64,000 nucleotides of DNA from Falciphora oryzae (GCA_000733355.1 JNVV01000067.1:60053-124052); one strand, 5' to 3'. Shown: positions 11,724-25,090, numbered from the stretch's first letter. The notes: a model not told the origin generated them from the letters alone. A program made the numbers and translations.

Positions 11724-13125
11724 ATGAACCGCAACGACAGGCAACGAGCTGCGCCTCCCAGCAGCGCCAGCGCTCCCCAACAACCCGCCCAGACCACTCG
11801 CAACAATGAGTACTTCCTGCCTCGAGATGGGATCGACCGCGAAGTCATCACTGCCGACATCTGCCGCTATCTGGGCAACGATGCCCTAGTACGACCCGGC
11901 CACCTCGAGGTTAGTCTCTTCGAAAATCCCGTCGCTGGACAGCAGTCCATCGCTTTTTCCGCCTCCAGCCTGGAGCTCGCCTTTTTGCTGACGATGTCGA
12001 TTTTCCTGGCTATAGAAGGGCGATCGTATCATCCAGGGTTACTACATCACCGCATACAGGAATCTGACTAGCGTGCGTATCCCTTGCAACTGACAGAGAC
12101 GACGACGCCGTGCCCTCTTGGCTGCTGCTCCATCATCCCTCGCGCGGGGTCATGAGCAGTAGTCGACGCACGGACAACGCGGCTAACCCGTCTTGCTCCA
12201 GGCCATGATTGAGTCTCTCAAGGAGGATTCCCAAAAATGGGTAGAAGAGAAGCGCAGGGCCCAGGGCGCCCAGGGCGCCCAAGGAGGTATACAGAATCCG
12301 GCTGCGTGTGGAGACGTCTGCTACTCGATGCCCGGTTCTAACTCCCCTCCAGCTCAGATGAAGTACATGGACTCGATGCTGCGCAACCCAGCAGGCGGAA
12401 CCCAGCACGTGCCCGGCCCCAGCCGTGACTTCCCACCCCCTCAGGCTCCGTACAACGACCCCTACGGTGCCCCGGGCCAGGGCGGCTTCGGCCAGTATCC
12501 TCCCAGGGACGCTGGCTACCCCGCACCCAGCGCCTTCCCCCCGCGAGAGCCGTATGATGACCGCCAGGATCCGTATGGACCCCCCAGAGGAAACCCTGCG
12601 CAGTACGCGCCCGCAGGATACCAGCCGCCAGAGGGACCGTACATGGCCACCGGGATGAACTTCGGCCAGGGCGCACAGCAGCAGTACATGGGCGACCACC
12701 AGAGGGCAGCCCAGGGCCAGTACCCTCCGACCACCCAGGCCGGCGGCTACGTGGCGCAGCCGGCTGGTTACTACATGGGCCACGCTGGCGCGCCACCTCC
12801 GCCAGCCGGCGCTGCCTACGATGCCTCGGGAGCCCAGTCCCGAGATGTTTTCCACGGCCGTGGTGCGTACCCAGCTGCCACCTCCCCTACGAACACGACC
12901 TCTGATTTTGTAGCGTCCCCAGCAGGCTCAACAGGTTTCAGCAACCCAGGCCTAGATCAACAGTATGAACATCCAGACCCCTCCCATTCCCGCGCCTCGG
13001 CGACCCCTACCGCAACCAGTGCACAAACTCAACAAGTCGCAAACAGTGGAACCCAGCCCCCTGCCCGCCGGGACCATCCCAGGGACCATAACCGTGGGGG
13101 TTACAGCAACACCACCCGCCGATGA
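11724..13125 (+). CDS. rfeG: RfeG-like transcriptional regulator
   Basis: Exons 11724..11909, 12016..12072, 12202..12286 and 12353..13125. The conserved block, residues 30-100, contains EYFLPRDGIDREVITADICR, YLGNDALVRPG, IIQGYYITAYRNLTS across two introns, and AMIESLKEDSQKW. I associate this block with fungal proteins annotated as transcription factor RfeG. The rest is a long low-complexity tail rich in Pro, Gly, Gln and Tyr, which looks intrinsically disordered. No signal peptide or membrane segment is present. Intron 3 (12287..12352, GTATAC to CCAG with a CTAAC branch site) is 66 bases. A possible further intron, 12862..12912 (GTGCGT to TTTGTAG), is 51 bases. Both are multiples of three, so retention would keep the frame. 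The DNA-binding mode is not evident from sequence and the family name is from memory. Confidence 0.72.
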
Positions 13126-16100
13126 GTCCCATCCGTGAGACGTTTTGCTCTGGTGCCGGCAGCCTCCGCCTTGGCTTCGCGATGAGACCACTGGTAGTCT
13201 CGTGTGAGTTCAGACCTTTGCTGAGTGCTTTTCGAAGCCCACCGCCCATCACGCCCCTCCCCGGCTCTCCCCGGGACTGTTGCGCTTGGCGCTTTGCTTG
13301 CCTTCATACTGGACACCGCCGCCTTCTTTTCGCGCCCTTGGAACGGACCCCGGGGATCAAAATCCCGTTTCCTCTCTTCCCGTTGGGACACCCAAAATCG
13401 AAATTAGACTACGCCAACCCGGGACCAGCCGCCAGAGCCCCTTCGGAGCTCCCGAAGGGACTGTTGCTTACCTTTTGCCCATGAGGATGCGACCCAGGAT
13501 CGAACTTCTTTTCACTGCACAGGTGCCATGCGGGACGCTGTCCTCGGCCATGGCACCATTAAGGCCAGCTTGGCTGCTTACACACGACTTTTTACATTGC
13601 TACTCCCCTGGATACCTACTGGCCACGAGGTTTTTTTTTTTTCTCTTTTTCCCTCGGCATTTCCCCAGTTGGGGGGCACCTTCTGCGAGAGTGCATACTC
13701 TGGATCGGCGCACAAGGACATATTCATGATTGGGTTTGGGTTTTCTTTTCACAGCTTCATGTGTTTGGGGGTTTGTCCCTTGTTGGGTTGCTTGCCTGTT
13801 TTTTCTTCTTCATGTTGCGGGATACCAGCGTTCTGTGCGGCGCCCTTCTTGTTGGATCTCTTAATATCTGGACCAGAGACCCGGGATGGGATGCGAAGGC
13901 GACACTTCACACCCCGTCCAGGTCTCCCGCGTTGGCTCCCGAGGTTCTCGACCCCTTGCTGTCCGGATCCCGGCCCACACTTGACCTGCAGACGACGAGC
14001 TGCTCGTCATCTGATCTCTCTGCTTGTTTCCCCCTTCCCACCAAAGATGCTCAAGGATCCGGCGTGACACCTGTCTTCTTTTGGGTTGGTTCCGGTACCT
14101 GCCAGGTAAGGCCGAGATCGCGGACAGCAAGGTGAGTGATACCCCCGACCTTGTATATAACAATTGACCATCTGCAAGGACTCCTATCTACCTGATTTAC
14201 CTGCCTACTCGGACACCTCCCACAACGGATTCTTTGCATTGCCTGACACCCCTCGCATACCCCTTTTGACTCGCTGACATTTCTAGCACTGGAAGCCTGG
14301 CCCCTCTCTACCATCTCCCGGACTCGACTTCGATTCTTCTGGATCTCTGGAGCCCTCGGACCCTTGGATCTTCCTCTCGGATGCTGCTCGTCTCATTCAT
14401 GGACAGGAGCCCTGTCTGGCCAGCATCTCAGTTCAGCTTGACCCAGGATTGATGCGCCCTTCCTGGGCCTGGAGGAACGATAGCTTATGGACCACATTCA
14501 CCACAAGCCTCTGTGCTTCCGGACAGGACAGGGTCTGGACTTGGTTGATCATTCCCTCGAGTGGCTACCACTCGCCATACCAGACCGACTCGTCTTGCGT
14601 GCGTGATTGCCGCTGGCCAAGTCTCAGTGGCTTGACTCCTGAAAGGGAGTATGACAGAAGCTTGAAAGGGTAAGCTCCAGCAAGGAAGCCAAGTCCATCT
14701 GCGCACTACTGGGCCCTTCAACAGGATTTCAGGGCATGGGCTGCCTTTTTTTGTCGACCTACCATGTTCTCATTGCTCCAACGCAGAACCCTGCGCACTT
14801 GGGATATCTTTTTTGATACGCAAGGCTCTGCCCAGAGTGGAAGCACTTGGCCCCACCATCAACATAGCAATGTCCGTCAGCCACTCTGGTGTACGCGACG
14901 CAGCTATCTGCGGCCATGCGTTCTGGATATCAACAATTCTTCTACTTCTTGGACCCCGCGGTGCATCAATCTACCGGGTGTCATTCCCCAGCATTGCCAA
15001 CACTCTTCGACATTGGCATCTCTCCTTGCTCCATCGAAGCTGTCCTGGACTCTTCACAGTGCCAACCCGTGGGATCTCTCAACTTGGGCCCTCGCCATGC
15101 CTCGGTCGTTCAGAAATGGCCTTTGTCCTACTCAGCCCCAAAGCCAACCTGATACGTTGTGCTGTCGACTTTCTCTAGGGTTCTTGTGTGGACTTGGACT
15201 CTCCTTCTGGAAGTAGCTTTCGCAGCGCGGTCGTCGACGCTTTCCGATATGTACACGTTAGTCCCCTGCTTTTTTTTTTTTTTTTTTTTTTTTGCACGTC
15301 CTGACTCCCAAAATACACCATTACACGAATGTGGTCTGGTATCATCCTCGATGCACGGGCTTAAAAGCCTGACCCTCGTCTGGGGCGGAGTTTGCTGATG
15401 ATAATTATAGCTTGGCACGTTGACACGAGATATTGGCGGCATGAGTCTGGCTGGTATATGGTTCAGTGTCTTTGGGTTCAGCGGGGTTCAGGCATTGCCT
15501 CTTCCACCTGTACACACGTTTGTATGTTCTTTTAGCATATCTCAGGAACGTTTGCGATAGTACATCTTTGGACGCCTCAATGGATCATCGCTGTGCATTT
15601 CCCTTCTTTTGTCGGCTTTCGTGTTTAGGTGGGATAGTTCATCCAGTGCAGGTTACCAAGCAAAGCGCAGGAAGCTCCGTGATCACGTGATGCATTCGCC
15701 GATTGTGTTGATTTGATAGCGGCCCTCCAACGCTTACGTGAGAGAAATGCTGGGTCATGCTGGCAATCGGGACGACCACTGGCCCTGCCGACGGTTTGTT
15801 TGTGTTATTTTTTTTTTTTTTACTCCTTTGGTCTGGCAACATCTACATCTTCTCTCCAGTGTCGTCATCTACCTATTTTTCCGCTCTTCAGGCCTAGAGA
15901 ACTTGCCCGCCATTTCGTGACAGACCGGTTTTTGCCGATCGCCCACTCCTATGCTAATTACCTCACGGCCTGGCGTCGCAGAGCTCTGTCCCGGGCCGTC
16001 CCAGGGGTTTGGCCTCTCAAGGAGGATGATGGGTGACACCAGATCGAGCAGGTGGTGAATGGCACGATGACTGTTTTTTTTTTTTTTTTTTTGGCTGCCA

Positions 16101-18024
16101 CGCATTGTCTGCAGGATGGATGGATAATTGATGGGAATTGGGGGCCATTGGTGCGCCCAAAGCCATGAGACTTGCATGTGGTCTAGGGCTTTCTAGGTTT
16201 GCCTTTGGCCTCTTAGCTCGCCTGTCAGATTTCCCCAAGCGGCGACTAAAAAAGACGCCATTGGTTTTTTTTCTGATGGCGGGGAGGGGCGCCAGCCAGC
16301 CATACACCACGTGCACTCACTCACTCACTCACACCGCGGAAGAAACGATCATTCCATCTCTATGGTTATTGGAAATGGGATGCATGGCATATAGAGAGGG
16401 CTGGGGGTCGATTTCCATCGAATTTTTTTTTTTTTTTTTTTCGTCTTTTTTATCATGGTCAAAACATTTTGCTGGCCCGTCTCTTCTTCGTCCCGCAAAA
16501 AAAGTTTCACCATCGTGAGACGGTCGAAATCTTCTCCCCAGATAAGCATCAGCGGCGCAGCGCCTTCGTGGGTGCCACAAATCCAGGGGTCCGAGTTGAG
16601 TTCCTGGAGCTGGCCAATCAGGCGGCGACAAAAGTTCCCCACCGGGCTCGTTGCTGATTCGGGGCCCCAGAAGGCGGGCACCGAGGTGTCGGTCTGACAA
16701 GCCCAGGTTGGTTTTTCTTTGGGAGAAAGAATGAAAAAAAAAAAAAAAAGAAGGGGGATCAGAAGCAGAAGAGCAAAAAAGGCTCTAAACGCATCTGCGT
16801 CAAAATTAAACTTGGGGGGTTGGTCTAGGGGCTGAACACGGGCTGGAATGGGAGCCAGAGCACATCCCAAAAAGTCAACTGCCACCCGAGGGCTGCGCGC
16901 TGGAAGCGGTCGGGCAGGGTCCAATTCAGTTTTCAGGAACAGCCATGCAAACTTTACCCCTCCTTTCTGCCGTCAGTGCAGTCGGCGCTGGGGAAGCGAG
17001 CATGCTGTGGCATGAGACAGGCATTTGAAAAAAAAAAAAAAAACATCCATGGCATCAAGCCACCCACCACCTATCAATTACACACTGCATTCAATCGCGT
17101 CCTTGACGGCGAGCACGCGAATTTCGGATTCTGCGAGTCCTATGTTAGAATCTGGATGCTGATTGCAGTATAATGTGCACTGCACACGGGTGCACGCTCT
17201 ACGCCGGTCTCCGTCATCATCCCTTGCATCCTGGTCGATTTCTGGTGGGGTCAAAGTCGGAGCCAACCGCCCGCCTGTGCAAAAAGGTGATGCGGGCAGA
17301 CTCGATAGCAATTCTCGACGTGATAGCTTGAGGTTAGAAGAGATGAATGAGTGGTCTTTCGATTGTGACAGAAAGCAAGGTAGTGGGAAAGAAGGACAAG
17401 TGAACAACAAAAAGTTGAGGAAACTCGTGGTTTCTGCATGGTGCCCCGCCATCTCGCTGCCCTGGCCTGGTGCTGCTTGCCTGCTCATGCCTGGCAGCTG
17501 CCGCGCCGCCATTCGACGTGCCTGCCCGCCCACACAACCCACAGGTTTGGCAGAGCAGTTGGGTTCCTGGTCAATGGCGCACAGCAGGAGGTCGCAATCA
17601 ACACCGCCCAAATTTTTACTCTATTTTTTTTTTTTTTTTTCCCTTCCTGGCGCCAGCAGCACACAGCAGCTCGCTAGGCTCGCCCGGGTCATCTCCTACC
17701 TCGCACCCCCAAAGTGTTCAAAATTCTGCCGCTGCCGCACACCACCACCAAGTGCGGGACCGCCTTTTTTCCAACCCTCCATCACCACAAGACGACCGTC
17801 AACCGCAACCGCAAGAGCAGACGCGGGCCAGCGCCTCCCAGCCGCCGCACGCCTTGTCTCCCCGTCTCGGTCTCTCGGCCTCGTCTTTCTCGACGCCCTT
17901 TTTTTTCCTTGCTTTTTTTTTTCTCTTTCATTGTTGTCTGAGGCGTTTGGGGCCTTTGCTCCCTGTCCTCCCGCCCCTCCCTTGCGCAGTCTCCCGCCCG
18001 CGGCCTCCTCCGCCTCGTCCAAAG
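13126..18024. other. Long intergenic region, no gene seen
   Basis: Almost 5 kb between two plus-strand genes. It is rich in poly-A and poly-T runs of 14-22 bases (near 13,630, 15,271, 16,075, 16,424, 16,735, 17,027 and 17,625) and contains an (ACTC)n stretch at about 16,314-16,332. The CT-rich stretch 17,700-18,000 is the likely leader of the importin gene. I find no conserved coding block. A noncoding transcript cannot be excluded. Confidence 0.45.
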
Positions 18025-21000
18025 ATGGACCCGGCCACGGTTCGGAACTGCGTCCTCGCGACGCTCGACCCCGTCGCCGACATAAGGAAGCGGGGCGAGC
18101 TCGAGCTGAAGCAGGTACGCATTGTTTGGCTGCGCTTTGTGCTCTCGCTTCGGGCCTTGCCGGACGCCTCCGCTTGTTTACTTTTCGTCGTGTTTGCAAC
18201 CCTGGCGGCCCACATCCGCCTGCCCCTCGTCGTCGTCGCTATCGCTAATCGCCCTTCGCTCCCGCCTTCTCGCTGCTAGGCCGAACAACAACCAGGTTTC
18301 ATCGACTGCCTCGTCAACATCCTCGAGACGGACCAGGCCCCGGACGTGCGCTTGGGAAGTACGGCCGCCCTTCCCTCCCCGCCCCGCACCTATCCCCCGA
18401 TGCGAGATTCTGCGCGAGAGGCCCGGGGGGAGCGCCAGAATGATGGATCGAGGGTGCTGACTGAAACCCGCTTTCCAACTTCTCTCTAGCTGTCATCTAC
18501 CTCAAGAACCGAGTCAATCGCGCGTGGTCCCCAGAGCAGAACATCACCAATGAGCCTACGATACTCGAAGACGAGAAGACACGGTTCAAGGACCGGCTGC
18601 TGCCGCTCCTGGCCGCGTCCCAGGGCACCATCCGCCAGAACCTCGTTCCCATCCTGCAGCGCATCCTGCACTGGGACTACCCCGAAAAGTGGCCGGCGTT
18701 TATGAACTACACGGTCGAGCTGCTCGGCACAAACGACAAGGACAAGGTCCTGGCCGGCCTGCAGTGCCTGCTTGCCATCTGCCGCGCCTATCGCTTCAAG
18801 CCCAACGATGTCGAGAACAAGGCGCGCCTGCGGGACATCGTCGAGGCCAGCTTCCCGCGCCTGCTTGAGATCTGCAGGGAGCTTGTTGTTCAAGAGAGCG
18901 ACGACGCAGGCGAGATGCTGCACATTGCCCTCAAGGCCTACAAGCACGCGACCTTCGTAAGTTGACCTCTGCCGCCTGTGCTGTCGAGACTTGACACCAT
19001 CATCGTTATTATCTACCCTTGGTGTCTCGTGTTCCGCTTGTTCTCCATGCGCTTGTTCTCCATGCGCTTGTGCTTTCTAACATGATGATATTGCGTCGCA
19101 TCAGCTCGACCTCCCTGGTAGCCTCATGAACCAGGATGTCAACATGTCCTGGTGCGACATCTTCTTGCGGACCGCCGCAAGGGCCGTTCCTGCCACGGCC
19201 ATGGTCGATGACGGCCCAGAGCGGGAGAAGCACCACTGGTGGAAGGCCAAGAAGTGGGCCTTGTACAACTTGAACCGTCTGTATCAAAGGTGAGCATCCA
19301 GCCCTTCGATCCCTCCACGTTCTGCCAGGCTCCCGGCGCGCCAGCGATGCCGCTAACACTAGGACTATGGATGATAGACACGGCAACCCCGAGGCCTTCA
19401 GCACAGAGGCCAAAAACGAGATCAAGTTCGCACAGGAATTCTCGGCTACGATTGCGCCGGCGATCCTCAAGCACTACCTTGCCGAGATCGAGAAGTGGGT
19501 TGCCAAGACGGCATGGCTGAGCAGGCCCTGCCTCTCGTACATAATCGTCTTCCTGGACGAGTGTGTCAAGCCCAAGGAGATGTGGGCGCACCTGAAGCCG
19601 GATCTGAACAACCTGATCCAGCACTTTATCTTCCCCGTCCTGTGTCTGTCCGAGGACGACATCCTCAACTTTGAGGACCAGCCTGAGGAGTACCTACACA
19701 GGAAGCTCAACTTCTACGAGGAGGTCTCGTCTCCGGACGTCTCTGCCACCAACTTCCTAGTCAACCTGACCAAGAACCGACGGAAACAAACGTTTGAGGT
19801 CCTTCAGTTTATCAACAATGTCGTCAACGAGTACGAGCAGGCGGCGGAGGGCAGCAAAAACCACATTGCCAAGGAGGGTGCCTTGCGCATGATTGGCACC
19901 CTGGCTCCCGTTCTCCTGAGCAAGAAGAGCCCCATTGCGGACCAGGTCGAGTACTTCATCGTTCGATACGTCTTCCCGGATTTCACCAGCACGGAAGGCT
20001 TCCTGCGCGCCCGCGCCTGCGACACCATCGAGAAGTTTGAGCAGCTCAACTTCAAGGACCAGAACAACCTCCTGACCATCTACCGACACATCCTCGAGTG
20101 CATGGCCGACCCAGCCCTGCCCGTCCGTGTGACGGCGGCCCTTGCCCTGCAGCCCCTCATCAGGCACGACATCATCCGCAGGAGTATGCAGACGAGCATC
20201 CCGACAATCATGCAGCAGCTCCTCAAGCTGGCCAACGAGGCCGACATTGATGCGCTCGCCAACGTCATGGAGGACTTTGTCGAGGTGTTCGCCAAGGAGC
20301 TGACGCCCTTCGCCGTCGCCCTCAGCCAGCAGCTCCGGGACACGTACCTCCGCATCGTGCGCGAGCTGCTGGAGAAGAACGGGGGACGCGATGACGCGGA
20401 CGACTACAACGACTTCCTCGACGACAAGAGCATCACAGCCCTCGGCGTCCTGCAGACCATCGGCACGCTGATACTCACCCTCGAGAGCACGCCCGAGGTT
20501 CTGCAGGCCATCGAGGCCATCCTCATGCCCGTTATTGAGATCACTCTGGAGAACAAGCTTTACGGTAAGAAATGCTCCCTTGTCTGCTGCTAGGCTCTGT
20601 CTGCTTCTGTCTACGCCACGTAGCGCGCGGGCAACCCGGAGACCCCTACTAACTCTCGCTGTCACGTCTTGCCCAGACCTGTATAACGAAGTGTTTGAGA
20701 TCATCGACAGTTGCACATTTGCCGCAAAGGCCATCTCTCCCATCATGTGGAAGGCCTTTGAGCACATCCACAGGACGTTCAAGTCGGGAGCCGAGCTTTA
20801 CCTCGAGGACATGCTGCCGGCGCTCGACAACTTTGTCCAGTACGGCGCGCCTCACCTGGTGCAGTCCCCGGAGTACACTCACGCGCTATTCGACATGGTC
20901 AAGGTCATGTTCGAAGACTCCAAGGTCGGCAATGTCGACAGAATTTGCGCGTGCAAGCTGGCCGAGGCCATGATGCTCAGCCTCCGCGACCACATCGACA

Positions 21001-22131
21001 ACTACATCGAGGGCTTTATCACCATGGCCATGAACATCATAACTACGCAGGATCTCAAGAACAAGTCGGTCAAGATCCACTTGATGGAAATGGTGATCAA
21101 CGCCATCTACTACCACCCGATCCTCGCGCTGCAGATCCTTGAGGCCAAGGGATGGACCAATAAGTTTTTCAGCCTGTGGTTCAGCAGCATGGAGCACTTC
21201 TCGCGCGTGCACGATAAGAAGCTCTGCATTGTTGCCATTGTGGCCCTTTTGGGCATCAACCCAGATCAGATACCCCCGAGCGTATCTATAGGCTGGCCTC
21301 GTCTCCTTCAGGTAAGCACAGTCGCCGGCCCGCGCTGCGATGAGCGACTCTCCTTTATTCTCGTTGCGTCGACTGAAGACATGATACTTACGAAACCTGC
21401 TCACAGGGCATCACCATCCTCTTCCGAACCCTTCCCACGGCCGAGAAGAGTAAGTCGTCTACAATGTCCACCGACCGCACTCATCCCTCGACTTTGAGTG
21501 GCTTGAACTGACAATGATCCTCTAGACCGCGCAGAGGCCCTGAAGGACGACTACACGCTCGACGCCGGCACGTACGACTACGAGGACGATGATGAGTGGG
21601 ATGAGGACGACGCAAACTGGAACGCCGACGAGACGGCCGAAGAGGAGCAGCCCGAAGTTAAGGACGAGAGCACTGCATACCTTCAGTTCCTGGACGAAGA
21701 AGTGGGTTCAGGCCGTGCCATGATAACATCTGCATTTTTCACTAACACCTCTGATTTGCAGGCACAGAAGTTTGGCAGCTTACGGGAAGTACACGAGTCC
21801 GACGACGAGCTGGGCGAGCATTCTCTCCTCTTGGAGACACCTCTGGAGAAGCTCGAGCCCTATCAGATTTTCAGGACGGCACTATTGAGTGAGTCTCGCG
21901 CCTGGACCAGACAAGGTTGGGTGTGCCATGGACAAGCGGCTAACCAGACATGTACCCACAGGACTGCAACAAGAGCAACCGCAGTTCTACTCGAGCTTGG
22001 CCGGACACCTCACGCCCGACGAGCAGAACTTGGTTCAGGGGGTGGTGAACCAGGCGGAGGCGTTGATTCTTGTCCAGCAGCAGCAGCAGCAAGCTTTGGC
22101 CCAGGGAGCCTCAAATGGTGGTGCCAGCTAG
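18025..22131 (+). CDS. Importin-beta family karyopherin (SXM1/NMD5, importin-7/8 type)
   Basis: Ten exons (18025..18114, 18280..18358, 18490..18956, 19105..19289, 19378..20564, 20677..21311, 21407..21449, 21526..21701, 21762..21888, 21962..22131) join in frame to 1,052 residues, the usual size of the family. The protein carries cargo such as histones and ribosomal or stress proteins through the nuclear pore under Ran control. The N-terminus (MDPATVRNCVLATLDP, then VIYLKNRVNRAW) is the importin-beta N-terminal domain. The middle is a continuous series of alpha-helical HEAT-type repeats, including HWDYPEKWP. An acidic loop (YDYEDDDEWDEDDANW) near residue 910 and the C-terminal LPTAEKN...YLQFLDEEAQKF part match fungal SXM1/NMD5 homologues. 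The C-terminus has a six-Gln run. I cannot separate SXM1 from NMD5 without alignment. Confidence 0.93.
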
Positions 22132-23838
22132 CAGCTAGTCCGCTGAGCGCTTTCTTGGTCTCTCCCTTTTGCTTTTCTCGCCTGCCTCTCTTTTTTCTTC
22201 TCTACTGGCCTTCGTTTTGCGCCGCGAGACAAGATGTCCCAACTTTACATCGATATCATGTCATCCTTATCGCCAAGCCCGGTTCTTGGTCGTGTTAGAC
22301 ACAAGTGGGCGGCATGTTCCATGATAAGCACGGATGAAGGTCTTCAAATGGTGAGGAAAAGAGGTCGGTGGCGTGGGCTTGGTCGAAGGAGAAATATTAT
22401 ACGGATGTCACGAAACAGTAGGTTCTAGCTTTGGGTTTTTGGCAATGGGATTGGCTTATCAATGATTCCCAGACGTAATTACGTTGCAGATGGAAATGAC
22501 TTTGCGGATGGAAGGCCTTCTGAGTTTGCAAAGTGATCGCTTCAGAAACTAATAGGTATAATAAGGGTTTTTTTTGTCGTGGGCACGGCGCCCGTGCCCC
22601 CCTCACCACCACCACCACCGCCAGCGCGTGCGGTCGAGGGCGCTAGCTCCCGGCCCTCAAGCCGTCGACGCCTGAAACGGGTCAGGTCGAAATGCGAGGA
22701 GCGAGCGGAAACTGACCTGGCCTTGTCTTCCCAGCTGGGCTTGTTAGCGGTGAGGCTCCAGGGATCAGGATCCCACAGCAGAGCAAAGGGCCACAAACCG
22801 CAAAAAGCAAACAGAAAAGCTTCACGGCAGGTTTCTGCAAAGGATCAGCTCGGGCTGACGCCCGACCCTGTGTTGGACCAGCACACGTCCGCTAGCGCGG
22901 GCCAGGCTGCAGGCGGCCCTGAGCCCTTGGCCTATCGGGAGGGCGACAATTGTCAGCCAGGAACCCCAAGCTTCCCAAGTCCGGTCGTGTGGCTCTGGGT
23001 GGGTGTTTTGACTGGACGCCCGACGGGCTGGTGCATGAGCTGGCAGGGTTTTTTTTTTCTTGTTTCTTTTTTTGCAGCGCCTCTCCAAATCCTTCTCAGC
23101 CCTCTTCCGGCTGCGCCAAGCCGGGCCCCCGATTATCGTTCACTCTAGCCAAGTACGTCCTAGAGCCATCCCGCGACGGAGCAGATCCTCGCCAACGCTC
23201 GCCGGCGACTCGTCGAAGGTTACAACTGCGGCGCCCGCCTGCATGGAAACTACCGAAACGTGCATATGGGTTGGTGGGGGGCGCTGACCCATTGTCACCG
23301 TGGCAGACCGGACTCCCGGCGACGAAGGCTGAGCACGCTGACTAGAGCCATATGGCACGACTTGGCCGCTCCGACCAGGCAGGCACCTTTCGGCCGTGTC
23401 ACCATCGCCTGGCGCTTTGGTCAGGCCCTCAGGAGCCGTGGCTGTGGCTCGTCTGATTTCCACGATCGCCGCCCGAGCTCAACGACAACCGTGCTGTCGG
23501 AACCTGGCCTATCGTTCACGGTCGCCCAGCATGGCCATCAGCAGTAACAGGGAAGGGGCAGGATGACCGCGTCCAGCACAAGCGATCCTGCGTGTTGTCG
23601 ACCACGTTATGTCCCCACGGACTCTCCGGCGGCGAACCTCCCTCGCGAACGACTATATATGCTGGCTATGCCGCAACCCAGCTGCTGGCTTTCGGACGGG
23701 GTCCAACCACGCATCCCGTCTCTTGGCATCCGTTCGCTTCGCGCCTCGATCCAACCCACTCTCACTTCGCCCGTCCCTTGTTTACACACCTTGCTTCGCT
23801 CCCGTCTTGGCAAAAAAAAAAACGCCCGTTCTGTCACC
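22132..23838. other. Intergenic region between importin and peroxidase genes
   Basis: 3' region of the importin gene followed by the promoter region of the peroxidase gene. No coding block is supported. Confidence 0.5.
23652..23661 (+). promoter_or_regulatory. TATA box and CT-rich leader of the peroxidase gene
   Basis: ACTATATATG lies about 180 bases before the start codon at 23,839. It is followed by a pyrimidine-rich stretch (about 23,750-23,812) and then an A10 run, a common fungal core-promoter layout. This is a positional inference. Confidence 0.45.
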
Positions 23839-25090
23839 ATGAGGCTCAGCATCGCCCTCGTTCTCCCCAGCCTCTTGGCGCTGGTCAACGCCATCCCCGA
23901 GCCCAAGGGCGGCGACGACGGCGGGCGGCCCGGCGTCCGCGATGATGATAACGGTGGTCGCGGCGGCGGCGGCGGTGGCGGCGACGGCAAGTGCCCTCCC
24001 GTCTGGACCGCCGTCAAGGCCGAGCTGAACCAAAAGTTCATGACGGGCACCGAGTGCAACGGCCTCGCCAGGGGCGCCATCCGCGCACTCTTCCACGACT
24101 GCGGCTCCTGGGACGTGTCCCAGGGGCTCAGCGGCGGCTGCGACGGCTCCCTCGTCACCGGCGTCTCGCCCGACGTCGAGCTCAACCGCCCCGAGAACAG
24201 GGGCCTGCAGGCCATCGCCGCGTACCTCAAGGACGCGGCGGGCCGCCACGGCACGTCGGTCGCCGACATGATTGTCTTTGCTGGCAGTAAGTGACTCTTT
24301 CGGGGCGTGTCTTTGTTTGCCTTGCAGGCCTGCGGACTAGGTGTCTTTGCCTTGCAGGCCTGCGAACTGGGTGTCTTTGCCTTGCAGGCCTGCGAACTAG
24401 ATGTCTTTGCCTTCTCAGACCAGCGAAACTAGGCTGACCAATGCGCCACCCCACACAACCGCAGACGCTGCGACTGTGCTCTGCCCGGGCGGTCCGAGGG
24501 TCAGGACCTTCATCGGCCGCACTGACAGCACCAACTCGGCCAAGCCGGGCGGCCTGCCTAACGTGTTCGACACCGCCGCCAACCTGGTCGACCTGTTTGC
24601 CAAGAAGGGCTACAGCCAGGCCGAGCTCGCCGCTCTGATGGGCGCCCACAGCACCTCGACGCAGAGGTTTGTCGACCCCTCGCAGGCTGGCAAGTCCCAG
24701 GACTCGACGTAAGTGCTTGTCTTCTGCCCTCGGTCCCTGAGAGGTGCAATCAAAGACTAACTCTATCACCAAACAGACCCGGCCAGTGGGACGTCACCTA
24801 CTACAAGGAGACCATCGACTACGCCAAGACCGGCAAGACGCCCAACAACGTCTTCGTCTTCCCCTCGGACGCCAAGCTGGCCACCTACCAGGACGTCGGC
24901 AAGAAGTTTGAGGGCTTCGTCAACAACCAGAACAAGTGGTCGGGCGCTTTCGGCAACGCGTAAGTTCTTGTATTCTGCCTCTCGGCCCAAGGGCTTCAGT
25001 TACTAACGGCTGCTCGACAGTATGGGGAAGATGGCCCTCTTCGGCAACGACAAGAGTAAGATGGTCGACTGCACCAGGGCGCTGGGCTAA
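23839..25090 (+). CDS. Secreted heme peroxidase (fungal class II-like)
   Basis: Exons 23839..24286, 24465..24708, 24777..24959 and 25021..25090 give 314 residues. The N-terminal 18 or so residues (MRLSIALVLPSLLALVNA) are a clear signal peptide, followed by a Gly/Asp-rich linker. The distal heme pocket is IRALFHDCGSW with the Arg and His five positions apart. The proximal His is in LMGAHSTSTQRFV. FAGNAATVLCPGGPRVRTFI spans the first splice junction and fits peroxidases of ascomycetes. At least six Cys (KCPP, TECNG, HDCGS, GGCDGS, VLCPG, VDCTRA) could form disulfides. The protein should oxidise small aromatic or phenolic substrates with hydrogen peroxide outside the cell. I do not see a full manganese site, so the substrate is unknown. 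It is shorter than classical lignin peroxidases. Confidence 0.88.
24307..24432 (+). repeat. Thirty-base minisatellite inside peroxidase intron 1
   Basis: Four tandem copies, at 24307-24340, 24341-24370, 24371-24400 and 24401-24432. The two central ones are almost identical 30-mers starting GTGTCTTTGCCTTGCAGGCC; the outer two are 34 and 32 bases. Three copies carry TTGCAG and the last CTCAG, so each unit contains a plausible 3' splice site upstream of the acceptor I used at 24,464. Confidence 0.85.

Noticed and set aside
19757..20782. Long minus-strand open frame of 341 codons
   Set aside because: Antisense shadow of the main importin exon, whose sense reading is conserved.
24307..24432. CRISPR-like or LTR-like repeat
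   Set aside because: Head-to-tail minisatellite with no spacers, wholly inside an intron.
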